Source: Ophiostoma sp. CBS 140.51 (taxonomy: Eukaryota > Ascomycota > Sordariomycetes > Ophiostomatales > Ophiostomataceae). Taken from it: a stretch of 64,000 nt of DNA. The stretch lies in the NCBI GenBank assembly GCA_029298735.1, contig JANSLP010000165.1, positions 1-64,000 on the forward strand, written 5' to 3'. Below, piece by piece: positions 22,484 to 32,831 of this stretch. Under the pieces are notes generated by a model. The model searched no databases. It worked only from the letters and a program-made list of their open reading frames with translations, and was not told where the DNA came from. Both the position numbers and the translations under genes were made by a program. How positions within the stretch are numbered: position 1 is the first letter of the stretch; every line of letters starts with the position of its first letter.

Positions 22484-25400
22484 AAGAAGAAGAAGAAGAA
22501 GAAGAAGAAGAAGAAGAAGAAGAAGAAGAAGAAGCAGACACTGGCGTATGAGACTTCATGACAAAAAAAGAAGAGGCACAGGAATCGACGCGGAGTGTCA
22601 GGAGGGTGGTTTAAGGCAGTAAACAGTGAAGAGGCAGCCTGGGAGTGCATCAGCCAGTTAAAGCCACCCGACAGCTTGTCATCACTGCAAAATATGTCGT
22701 TGAATCCGAAATAAAAGGGTTATGCACAGGGGAAGTAGGGTGCCGTGTAAACTTCACCATCTCTCTCTGTCGCTCTCCTTTTCTCCTGACGCTGCCATGC
22801 ATCATTGTCACGCCCTGACTGATTCGTTTGCCTCGTTCAGGAATGTTCACTGTACTACTGGAAAACAGAAATAGTGGGGGTTGGTATAGGTGCCTGGGTG
22901 CCTACTGGTGTGTGTTGACACTACCTGGTGAATTAGGTAAGCCTCTAGGGACTGGACGATGTGGCTTTAAATTCTTGCGCCACATATACAATATTCAAAA
23001 AGCACCAACCTACTGATTAATTACAATGATTACAAGTGTCCTAACGTCGTACATCGGTCCTGCCTATAATCCCCATGAACATTCCCTCGTGGCATATGTA
23101 GTGAGGTAGTAAAGGCGATGGCAGGCGAGTGGGGCGTGCCAATTGCCAACTTCTATGTCTCGCAAGCCTCGCAGCCTCGGCCCCGGAGACCGGCCTCTGG
23201 CCTACTTCATAGATACTTCATGGATATAAGCATTGCTCTTGTATATATGTGTGCCTCAATTCATGGAAGAAGGCCAAATTAAGCGTTTCTGCCACCTTGT
23301 GCCAAGGATTGGCTGCACCCTCACCCCATGCTTGTCCGTGGCCGAAGGAAAACTAAGTGCCAAGGGCGTGCAGGCTATTTATTGTGTTTAGGTGGCACCG
23401 GAACAAAGAGACAACCGTCCACTGAGGCAAACCGTGCGACAGGCGCCGGATGCCTTGACAGCGGAGTGTGGCTGGGCTTTTGAGGGAAGGGAGGCACGAT
23501 AGGATAACCCGAAATATATCCTCAAAAATGTACAGCCGTGCCGTTCATTCCCCGTCCGGATACTCCGAACGTTGTACTTGAGCATGCAACCAACCCAGCC
23601 AAGCCAGCTATCCAAGACAGGGAATGATGCACGGGGACCCAAATACGGGGATTGACCAAGCCGCATGTACAAGACCGGTCCGGTGGGATGTTTCGATTCA
23701 AATGCACTTACTAGAGGCTAGAATAAGGGACGATGTCTCCGGCAAGGTGCCTGCCCAATGATCCGACCTTCGAACGTAGGATAGTCGTATGTACAAAATT
23801 CTTGAGAGTATTTTATTGCTCTTCGTTGCCTCCAAACTAATGCTTCTCAGTACCTTTGGAGCCCCTCCATATAGCATTTCCCTGGACGCTCTTTTTTTCT
23901 TCTTCTGCGTCTTCTTTCTTTTTCTTTCCAATATTTCGTTCCATCACTTGGGTAGATGACCTCCCAAGGGAGATCGACAAGGCGGCCAATGCAAATGCTA
24001 CGACGTGCAATTGGACATGAGTTGAGTTGTGATGAAGGTAGAGCCATTCTGTTCTGTGTTGTGGTAACTCTCGGAGTCTCATGGCTCCAAATTATTCGGC
24101 CCCCCCACTGTAATGGGAGAGAGAACAAAAAACCTGTTATTGCGCAATACCACCCCTGTAAGACGTTGGAGCTTCTCGGCGCATTTGGCGCATCATGTAG
24201 CGTAAGAGTTTTGTGCTCTGCCTCCAATCAAGCCCATTACCTGTCAGAGCGGTCAGCGCCCCCCCGCAAAATACGCCCAGACCAGCCAGGGCGGCGAGAT
24301 GAAGGGCCTTACTTGTTAAGGCCGCGCTAGGCCACGCTTGTCGCGCCAGCCTTTGGGCGGACTCATGTTGCAATGCATGCGGGCGGTGGGGACCCAGCAA
24401 CCCACACCCGAGGGTCTTTGTGTGTCTCTTCTGGACGAATTTTTTTACGCAGTACTTAATAGGCCGCACAGGCTTACAGGCTGCTCATGTACTACTGCCT
24501 CGGGGTACATCTTTCTGTGACTTGCCCCTGCCCCATTTGACGTCATGGTAGTGGGTAAGAACGCTGTCTGCAGAGTGCGCCTTCCGCTTCTGTGAACGCT
24601 TCTCCGAGCCTACCTTACTATTCGTCTGTAAGATACCTCGTACCTGTTAATATCGTTGATACAGAGAGCTACGTTGTGCTTGGCAGGAACTCTCAGCTTG
24701 ACGGGAATTTTTTGTGACATGTCTATTCTTTGATCTATCTACTAGTGACCGAGTCTTCGTCCACGGAGGCATTATTGCGGTGCTTCGGAGATGGATGCTC
24801 AACAAATGCAGACATGGCGTATTGCCTGTCGACAGAGGCAAACAGGACAAAGGCATGCCCTTGTATTTGCTTTTTTGCAGGTCTGGTGTCTCTGATATCT
24901 CTGGCGTCTCGGGCTTCTTTATTCTCAGTTTGACCCTCCCTCCTACAGTATTAGCTCACGAGTCAAAGAAGCGACGGAGCCTCTGCTCCATTCAATACAT
25001 TCTGCGCGACTATTGGCTCGCGCTCGGCAAGTAGGAATGCATGCTCCATGAATCTGACGACCGACCTTGGTGAGCTTGTGTGGACTGTCAAACTTTGGAA
25101 GTCTGGGAGCCAAGCTGCTCCTCCCTTCCGAACAAACCTGCCAACCTGTGTACTGCTTCGCGTTTGGCAGGATGAAGCCTGAGAGCTTTTTGTACTGTAA
25201 GGAAAGTACGACGTATAACATGGATAAATATACGTTGTAAAAGGAAGCCGCGATCTGCACAAACACATGCACACCGGCCAGTCCCTTCCACCCACGAAAA
25301 CGTGTGCAAGCAAAGGTACAAAGAAGACTTCAGCTGTAATGACTAAAAGGGCAAATACCCTCCATGGACGAGACCCCCCACTGCGAAGGAGAACATGGGG

Positions 25401-26785
25401 CAATCACCATCACCCGTCTTACGGAGTATTGTTTCGGAGCCGCCGACGCGACTGCAGACTCTCCCACGGCTCCAGGCTAGGATTTGCTGTCGCCATTTCG
25501 TTCCAACATTTCGCGGTAGCCTCTCTTGGTCTCTGTGACATCCCAACCGCCGGGGAAATCACCACAGACGTCGACACAGAACTTGCGAGCCTCGTCGAGC
25601 TGTGGCTGGCCTGCTGGCCTAGACCAGGACCCATTCCCACGCTCACGGTCTGTTTTGGACTGTATTTGTCCTGTCTCCAGACGGACGACGACGATCCTTT
25701 CAATACAACACAGAGTCCCCCCCCCATTCGCCCAAACACCAAGTCCCTGCACGGCGGCCCCAACCAAGTTGAGCTTCGACTTTCGTGGAATGGTTCTGGC
25801 TGTCTGGCTGTCTAGCTGTCAGTACGAAGGACATATCACGGCACACGCCGCACGACGAATAATGCGTTACACTGCGACGTAATACACCCCTTGTTGCCTC
25901 TTCAGTGCGCCGCATTCTCGCCATTCTTGCCATTCTCAACTGAGTCAACAGCCAACCCATCTTACATATATTCAGTTTCGTCAGTATTACTCCACATACA
26001 TACTCAGTACGTCGTACACAGTATTCCGCCTGTTGCCGCGTTTCTTCAGCTGGACGCCGTACTCGCACAGCACAGGGATAGGATTGAGAGGATCTTCTCG
26101 TGCGCACTGCACGGCCTCGCATTGTTCGATCTCGTTCGCCCGCCCGGCCTGGCAGCTAACGCAGTCGCTCGCCGCTCGCCGCTCGCACCAGGCTAGTTTA
26201 GCGGGTCATGGAGACAAAGTACCCCCGTCGCATCCCAACCCCAATTCCCACAAGCTTTGTGGATTGACATGTCCCATTACTCCTGTCCCGTCCAAGTCTT
26301 GTTTTCCTTTTGGTCGAAATCTCTGTTGGATGCTTGTCTTTTTTATTGTTCTTTATCTACAGCGCGTCCCCCAACCCTTCTGATCGCCGCTCTCCTTCTT
26401 CCAACCTTATCCTCGCTTTTCTTCCTGTCACTTTTCTTTCTTTTTGTCTGCCTTCTTTCAAACCCTCCCGCCTCCCAACTGTCCTTATTCATGACCTTTG
26501 GCACAACAGACAGACTCATACCTCAACACAGTCTTAAGTCGCGTTTTAAGGTTCTTCCTCCTCTTCACACAAGAATCCATTTTAAATATTTTGGCCCTGC
26601 TCGTTTTTTTCATTACGGTTCTTCCTTCCCCCTTCCTTCGTTTCGCCAACCTCTTGCGACCTGTCCAACTATCATTACTCTTTACTACCACGGACCAGCC
26701 TTGGATCAACACCTAGATCGACAACTCTTGCGCGACAAGCAATCCATACACGACAAAAACTTAGCTGCAACAAATAACTACAACT
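22367..26785. promoter_or_regulatory. 4.4-kb divergent region, Mug113-like / amino acid transporter
   Basis: No gene is supported apart from the microsatellite listed separately. The last ~550 nt (about 26230-26785) are strongly C/T-rich on the plus strand and look like the transporter leader. TACGGAGTA occurs at 25420-25428; ACGTCGTAC-type motifs occur at 23044-23052, 25206-25214 (reverse orientation) and 26007-26017. Frames on both strands (such as 25267-25815 and 23847-24227) show no family features and no splice-consistent continuation. I looked for tRNA-like B boxes and saw none. Confidence 0.4.
22454..22534 (-). repeat. (TTC)27 microsatellite in the Mug113-like leader
   Basis: About 27 GAA/AAG units on the plus strand read as TTC/CTT on the coding strand of the minus gene, ~88 nt upstream of its ATG. 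Translations of this tract give only polySer or polyPhe and are not genes. Confidence 0.92.
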
Positions 26786-28508
26786 ATGGCAGAGTCTCCG
26801 AAAAACGAGAAGCTTGAAAGCCCCCAGGTCGCCGAATTCGACCCAGAGCCTGCGTCCCAGGGCGGCATCTCATCCTGGTGGGGCAGCGGTCTGAAGATCG
26901 GCCCTCGCATTGGCCCCGATATCACCGGCAGCTCGCTCGAATCCGATAGTGAGGACAGTAGCGCTGCCATTTTGGAGAAGCAGCTGGCTCAGGAGGATGG
27001 CTGTGCTATTCAGTACCGCACCTGCAGCTGGCAGAAGACGGCCGCCTTGCTTTTCTCCGAATACATCTGCTTGGCCATGATGAGCTTCCCGTGGTCCTAC
27101 AGCGTCCTCGGTCTTGTCCCTGGTCTGATTCTGACGGTCGTTGTAGCCGCCTTTGTGCTCTACACGTCCATGGTTCTTTGGGAGTTTTGTCTGCGCCATC
27201 CTGAAGTGCGCGATGTCTGCGACATCGGCCAGATGCTCTTCTGGAACAAGAAGTGGGCATGGTATGCTACCGCTTTCATGTTCATTCTGAACAACACTTT
27301 CATCCAGGGTCTTCACGTTCTTGTCGGTGCTAAGTACTTGAACACAATGACTGCCGCGGATAACAACATTGCCTGCCGCACTGTTAGCTTCAGTGTTGTT
27401 ATGCTGGTCATCTCCTGGGTGTGCTCTCTGCCTCGCACATTTAGTATGTTGTCGAAACTTGGCACAGCCTCTGCATTTTTCACCTTCATTTCTGTGCTCC
27501 TGGCCACCATCTTCGCAGGCATTCAAGCCCATCCTGCTGGATACGATCCTCGCCCATCGTACACTGCGGCCGATGGCACGGCGGCTGTGGGTGGCAACCC
27601 CATCGTTACCGCGATCCCCGTTGCTGGAACAACTTTTGTTGCTGCGCTCAACGCCTTCATGAACATCAGCTACACGTTTATCGGACAAATCACCCTTCCC
27701 AGCTTTATCGCCGAGATGAAGGATCCCCGCGAGTTTCCCAAGGCTCTATGGGCCTGCACAATTGCTGAGATTGTTCTGTTCAGCATCGTCGGCGCTGTTG
27801 TTTACGCATATGTTGGAAACCAGTACATGACTGCCCCTGCCTTTGGCTCGTTGGAGCCTCTGTACAAGAAGGTGTCATTCTCCTTCATGATTCCCACTCT
27901 TATTTTCCTGGGCGTTCTCTACGCGTCCGTGTCGGCTCGTTTCATTTTCTTCCGCATCTTCGACAACAGCCGCCACAAGAACGAGCACACCGTTGTTGGC
28001 TGGGGCGTGTGGACTGCCATTCTCCGTAAGTTTCCACTTCCTGTACGGTCCCGAGTTGAATATTTAGAAAGTGTGCATTGCTAACTAGTCACTTAGTGGT
28101 TACCTGGATTTTTGCCTTCATCATCGCCGAGGTCATTCCGTTCTTCTCAGACCGTAAGTCATCCACCAATTCCAAGGGCTCAAAGCGTCTTATTCTAGTT
28201 TCTGCACAGAGTCGCTAATGCTATTGCTTCCAGTTCTGTCCCTCATGTCCTCGCTTTTTGACAGTTTCTTCGGTTTTATCTTCTGGGGTGTTGCCTACTT
28301 CCGTATGCGCAAGGTTGACGGTGGCCTTGAGCTTGTCAAGCAGGGTAACGTTCGCGCCATCTTGATGGCTATCTTCAACGTGGTCATTATCCTTATTGGC
28401 ATCTTCTTCCTCACTGCGGGAACATATGCCAGTGTCCAGAGTATTGTTGACGCCTTCAATGCCAACCAGGTCGGCGGCGTCTTCACTTGTGCTAGCAACG
28501 GCCTGTAA
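26786..28508 (+). CDS. Neutral amino acid transporter, AAAP family (Mtr-like)
   Basis: Three exons, join(26786..28025, 28097..28153, 28234..28508), encode 523 aa with consistent phases. Intron 1 is 71 nt (GTAAGT...CTAACTAG...TTAG); intron 2 is 80 nt (GTAAGT...GCTAAT...CCAG); the middle exon is 57 nt. A hydrophilic cytosolic N-terminus of ~75 residues precedes about 11 hydrophobic segments. These include AALLFSEYICLAMMSFPWSY, TVVVAAFVLYTSMVLWEFCL, VVMLVISWVCSLPRTF, FFTFISVLLATIFAGIQAH and YTFIGQITLPSFIAEMKDP. The last is the conserved loop of fungal AAAP permeases related to Neurospora Mtr, which import neutral aliphatic and aromatic amino acids at the plasma membrane. Substrate range here is inferred from family only. 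The gene has a long pyrimidine-rich leader. Confidence 0.9.
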
Positions 28509-29255
28509 GATGAAAGATCCCATTAAGGGGTTTCCAAATTCGACTCTCCTGGTAAATATACAGGATTGGAAAGCAGTGCTTGATAAATTGAACCGCAGCA
28601 TCTTGGGCCGTTGCTTTAGATACCACACTGCTGTTGTATCGTTTCCATGTTCTTTTTGGGGCCCTGGCTGGTTCCCTTGTTTGGTTCCCTTGTTTGGGCT
28701 TTTTTGTTTGTTTTGTTCGTTTTGCGCAAAAGTTTTTAGGACATATCGGACTATTGCTTTTCTTCATTATTGAAAAATCAATACCCTTTTGTCGTTGTAT
28801 GAGAAGGAAAGCTGGAGTTGTGGAGCTTTTTTGTGTTGTCCATGGTCGAAATACAAGGATAGGAATCATCATAAACTGGCTGACGGCCAAGCATGATGAG
28901 TCCAATATCCTGCTCTGCCGATACCCATTCTACCATGTTTTTTGTTTTGTTAAGCAAATATCATATAATAGGACTGTCTAGGACAGCCGCAAGAAACATT
29001 TTGTCTTATTGCTGGCACGGCCATCTTCTGTCGGTAACATGTTGCCTACAGTTGCCTCCACGACTATTGATAACTTTCATGACTTCACTTCAACTGACAG
29101 AAACAGAAATTCTATTTAAGCCAAGGGTCTATCTATTCGGGTAGTTCAGCTATACAAGCCACTGACAAACAGTGGTCACGAAAGACAATCGTCAACCACC
29201 AGCAATAGGGTGCATGCCCCAGGTAAAGTAAGACAAGTTAGAATCGGCTACAAAT
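28509..29255. other. Convergent 3' region, transporter / J-like protein
   Basis: T-rich, non-coding-looking DNA lies between two facing stop codons. Short hydrophobic frames around 28630-28980 are compositional. Nothing else is recognised. Confidence 0.4.
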
Positions 29256-30149
29256 TCAAGCATTCGACTTGGCCCTGCCACGCTGGGCATTGTTTGTTTC
29301 AAAGTGGCAGTCCTTGCAGAAAGTGGCGTCGCATTTGCCACATCGGTAAGTTGATTCGCATTGCCTGTGGTCACACATGGCACATCGTGCCCGGCCAACT
29401 TTCATCTGCCAGCCTTCCTGTGGATGGCATGCTAGTCCGTTGACGCAGGTGTGCGGATCGGCCCATCTGCTATCGGCCAGTTTTTTGACTGCATCTTTTG
29501 CGCCTGTGCTGTCTCTCTTGCTTTTGTTGATCTCGTCCTTTGTTTTATTTTTGGTGCTTGATCTTGGCTTCCCTCCCTGACCCCTTCTCCTAGCTCTGCC
29601 TTTCTTTTTCGCTGGCATCACGTTTACCCCATCATTCACCTGCGGAACCTCCGTATTGGCGGCACACCTGTTCTGGGCCTCTATCTCGTCGTTACATGGT
29701 CTCCCGGATGCATCCATGGTTGCGATGGCAATTGTTTGTAGGGCCTCGATCTGGGTTACCGTGAGCTGGCCCAGTATTTCCCGTTTTTGCCGAAGCTGTA
29801 GCTCTTGAAGCCTCCGGCGTTCGTTTCGGTAGGCAACCCAGAGGGGCTTAGAGTACCAGCAAGGCGCATGAAAGTAAAAAGCACTGTAGGCATCGCGATC
29901 GACCGGGTTGCTGAGGCAGTCGTATGCATCAGTAATCTATCAATGTAAGTAAGGTTAGCGACCTCCCGCATCATATCGTCAAAGAGCACACAGGCGGGTT
30001 TCTCCTACCACATTGAAGTGTGCTGCATTGGTCTTGGGGTCGTTAACCAGGTAGTAGAACGCTCTGGCAATCTCCTGGGTGCTCGCATGGTAATAGATAT
30101 TGAGAACAGCATAGTAGTTTGGAAGTATATCGCTTCCATCGCATTCCAT
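29256..30149 (-). CDS. J-domain-like protein without HPD, with Cys-rich C-terminus
   Basis: Two exons, complement(30009..30149, 29256..29936), encode 273 aa. The intron 29937..30008 has GTAGGA, a GCTAAC branch site and ATAG. The N-terminus reads as a J domain: YYAVLNIYYHASTQEIARAF, then YYLVNDPKTNAAHFNV and ITDAYDCLSNPVDRDAYS. The helix II-HPD-loop segment is missing, about 8-10 residues shorter than normal, so Hsp70 stimulation is unlikely. A charged helical stretch follows (YRNERRRLQELQLRQKREIL), then a Lys/Arg-rich basic region (MPAKKKGRARRRGQGGKPRS). The C-terminus has four Cys pairs or singles (CVNGLAC, RCAMCDHRQC, RCGKCDATFCKDCHF) resembling a zinc-binding ribbon. Fungal J proteins with similar tails exist; this copy may be a diverged paralogue. 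The function is unknown. Confidence 0.75.
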
Positions 30150-31080
30150 CTCAGCGCAGCACTATCGGCGGATCTTAAATGTCCTTGGTGTTTGTACGGA
30201 GTACAATATGTATGATATGAAGAGGAAAGGAGCGATGGGAGGTGTCATTTTATACGTAGAAGACTGAGTTTTCCCCCTTCTCCTTAAAGGGGGCCCACGT
30301 TTGCCTGTTCTACTTCGATTGCTTTCCACCCCCTTAAAAATAACAACACAAACAGAAGAACATGAAATACGCCCGACTAGTTCTTTACATGCGTCTTGCT
30401 CAAGTATGCCGGTCGGTAGGCAAGTGGCAACCACACTGGCCACACTTATCTTGACGGAGTGGACTACGAACGGGTGGAAACAAAGGCCACAACAGGAAAA
30501 GACAAGAGACAAGAGATATATCTGCCGGCAGCCAGTAGAATATAATAGGTCGACAACACGACTGCATGTACGGTTGGTAGAGTCAACAAGAATAGCAGGA
30601 TTAGACGAGTATTTATTAGCAAAGTATAAAGCAATGGGGGTGTTAATGAGCGGTAAGAAAACAGAAATGTAAAAGAAAAACCGATGTGGTAATGTGGTAA
30701 TGTTAATAGTTCAAGAAGCGAGAGGGGTAGAATGCATAAAAGGCCGTAAAAAAAAACCAGATGCAAAATTGCCAGTCCTTAAACCAATGTTTTTGTCATT
30801 TCCCGTTCTTTCGTCTGCTTGACCATTCCCGGGCTGTATATGTATGATGGCGACTTGCGCAGTGTCTATAACATGTCCTTGCTCACACGCAACATGCGAG
30901 ACGGCGAAGGTATTGCTATTATCGTATTCTTCGAGACCATAAGATAAAACACCTTGACATCCATGCCTTTCTTTGACTGGGTTGCACAACAAGCAAACAC
31001 ACACCGTGGGGGATAAAACAAGGAAAACGAAATTAATGAGGGAATCAATGAACGCGAGAAAAAAAAAGACATTCGGTTGT
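30150..31080. other. Tandem intergenic region, GH72 / J-like protein
   Basis: It should hold the J-like gene promoter (right of 30149) and the GH72 3' UTR (left of 31081). TACGGAGTA occurs at 30195-30203, only ~46 nt upstream of the J-like ATG. No coding frame is supported. Confidence 0.4.
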
Positions 31081-32831
31081 TTACAACAAAACCATACCAG
31101 CACCCGTGGCCATGGCCACAAGCACGTACAGGCCAACAGACAGGTCACCCAAGGTAAGCATGTTGCGCATGGCCATGGGCGCAGCGTTCTTGCTGGTGCT
31201 GCTCGAGGAGCCGCCAGTGGTTGAGGTGGAGCCCTTAGTGGCAGTGGCGGCAAAGCTGTTTGAGGCGCTGGCGGAGGCCAACAGGGCCGAGCAAGACGAG
31301 GCAGCGGTGGCAGCCTTGACCACCTGAGCCTGGCCGTTCCAGTCGCATGCGCTCGAAGCGGAGTTCTGGTTCTTGTAGTAGGCGTCAAGAGCGTAGCCGA
31401 GCTGCTCGCTAGCGTCGCACATGACATAGGCACCATAGACACCGGTGCTGGTGTTGGCGGTAATGCCGGCGCAAGCGCTTGCGTCGGCACCGCAAATGCT
31501 GCCAAATAGGTCGCCATAAGAGCTCGAGTTAAGGCTATCAGAGGGCACACAGGTCAGGGACTTGTACATGCACTCGCAAGTAGCGTTGTTGGGGGTGGGC
31601 GGCAGGGTGTCTGAGGCAGCCCAGTTGGAGCCAACAGCCGGGCAGGCAGCAGGGCTGTTTGTCGGGGTGTAGGCGCTCATGGCGGTCGAGCTGGGGCTGA
31701 CCTTGGCGATAACGGTGGACAGTGTGTCGTAGTCGGCCAGGGTCGAGGCCTTGCTGCTAACGATGCTGACGAGGCCGTAGTCGTTGGCCTCCTGGAAGTA
31801 CATGTAGACAATACCGCCAGCAATGACATCAGTCATGTCGCTCGAGTAGAGAGCAGTGGTTTCCTCCCAGATACGGCCAGCAGCGCCGTCGGGCTCGTTA
31901 CAACCGTACTCGGCGAAGAAGACGGGCACAGAATAGTTTTTGAAAAAGTCAACGACGTCCGAGTAGCCGGAGCCTGTGAAGGTGTTCTTGCCGCACCACT
32001 CGTAGATGTTGTAGCCCCAGAAGTCAATGGCGTGGTCCTGGTCACCGCAGTTGAAGTAGTGGGCCATGTTGTCGCGAATGTCGTCGTCGTCATTGGCAGC
32101 ATAGCCGACGCCCATCCAGCGGGTGGCGGTGGAGTTGATGTAGGACTTGACGTCCCGGACGGCAGCCTTCACGTAGGCAGAGGCATCGGTGTTGGTGTTG
32201 TTGTTGGTGACTTCGTTGCCCGCAAAGAAGCCGATGACGTTGTCGTACTGGCCCATCTCATCGACGACGGCCTTGTAGCGCGTGAACAGCGCTGTGTCCC
32301 AGGTCGGGGAATCCCGGTTGATGGACAAGTCAGGCTCACTGAGATCGGAGATGACGTAAATGCCGGCCTCTTGCAGCAGCTTCATGCAGGCGGAGTGATC
32401 AGCCGTGGGATCAATGGCATAGGTGCGGATGACATTGGTCTGGAGCTTCTGCAGCAGGGGGATATCGCGCTCGCAGAGGGTCGAGTCAGAGAGGGGGTCG
32501 ATGTAGGTGCTGCCCGTAGTAGTGCCGGCAGCGCCGGTGTCCTGCTGGTACGCAACGCCCTTGATGAAAAACTGCGTGCCGTTCTTGTAGAAGAACTTCG
32601 TGCCCTAGAGGGTCGTTAATAACATGTTCAAAGCAAAGAATGACCAGATAAATCCCGGCATGCCCGGAATGAGCAAAATGCACAGAGAATTCTAAATAAA
32701 TCGAGCAAATCGCGTTGGCTAACCTTCATGACAATGGGCTCGACAGTGGTGGTTGTCGAAGCCTTCGACGAGGCAGCGGCGGCACCCCCCGCCAGAAGGA
32801 GGGAGGTGAGAAGGGCGGACTTGAAGCCCAT
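31081..32831 (-). CDS. GH72 beta-1,3-glucanosyltransferase with CBM43, GPI-anchored
   Basis: Two exons, complement(32724..32831, 31081..32604), encode 543 aa; the intron is 119 nt (GTTAGC...CTAG). A signal peptide (MGFKSALLTSLLLAGGAAAA) is followed by the GH72 domain: KFFYKNGTQFFIKGVAYQQD, NVIRTYAIDPTADHSACM, FFAGNEVTNN with the acid/base Glu (~165), and VFFAEYGCNE with the nucleophile Glu (~266). A Cys-rich CBM43/X8 module follows (CECMYKSLTCV ... CDASEQLGYALDAYY). Then comes a Ser/Thr/Ala-rich stretch and a hydrophobic C-terminus (LSVGLYVLVAMATGAGMVLL), a GPI-attachment signal. Gas/Gel enzymes cut and religate beta-1,3-glucan at the outer plasma membrane and elongate wall glucan. The upstream DNA is very pyrimidine-rich on the coding strand. 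Confidence 0.93.

Noticed and set aside
22186..22650. PolyPhe and polySer proteins on the minus strand
   Set aside because: They are translations of the TTC microsatellite in the leader of the Mug113-like gene.
25267..25815. 182-aa plus frame in the transporter upstream region
   Set aside because: No conserved motif, overlapping frames of similar length on the other strand, and no promoter or splice context.
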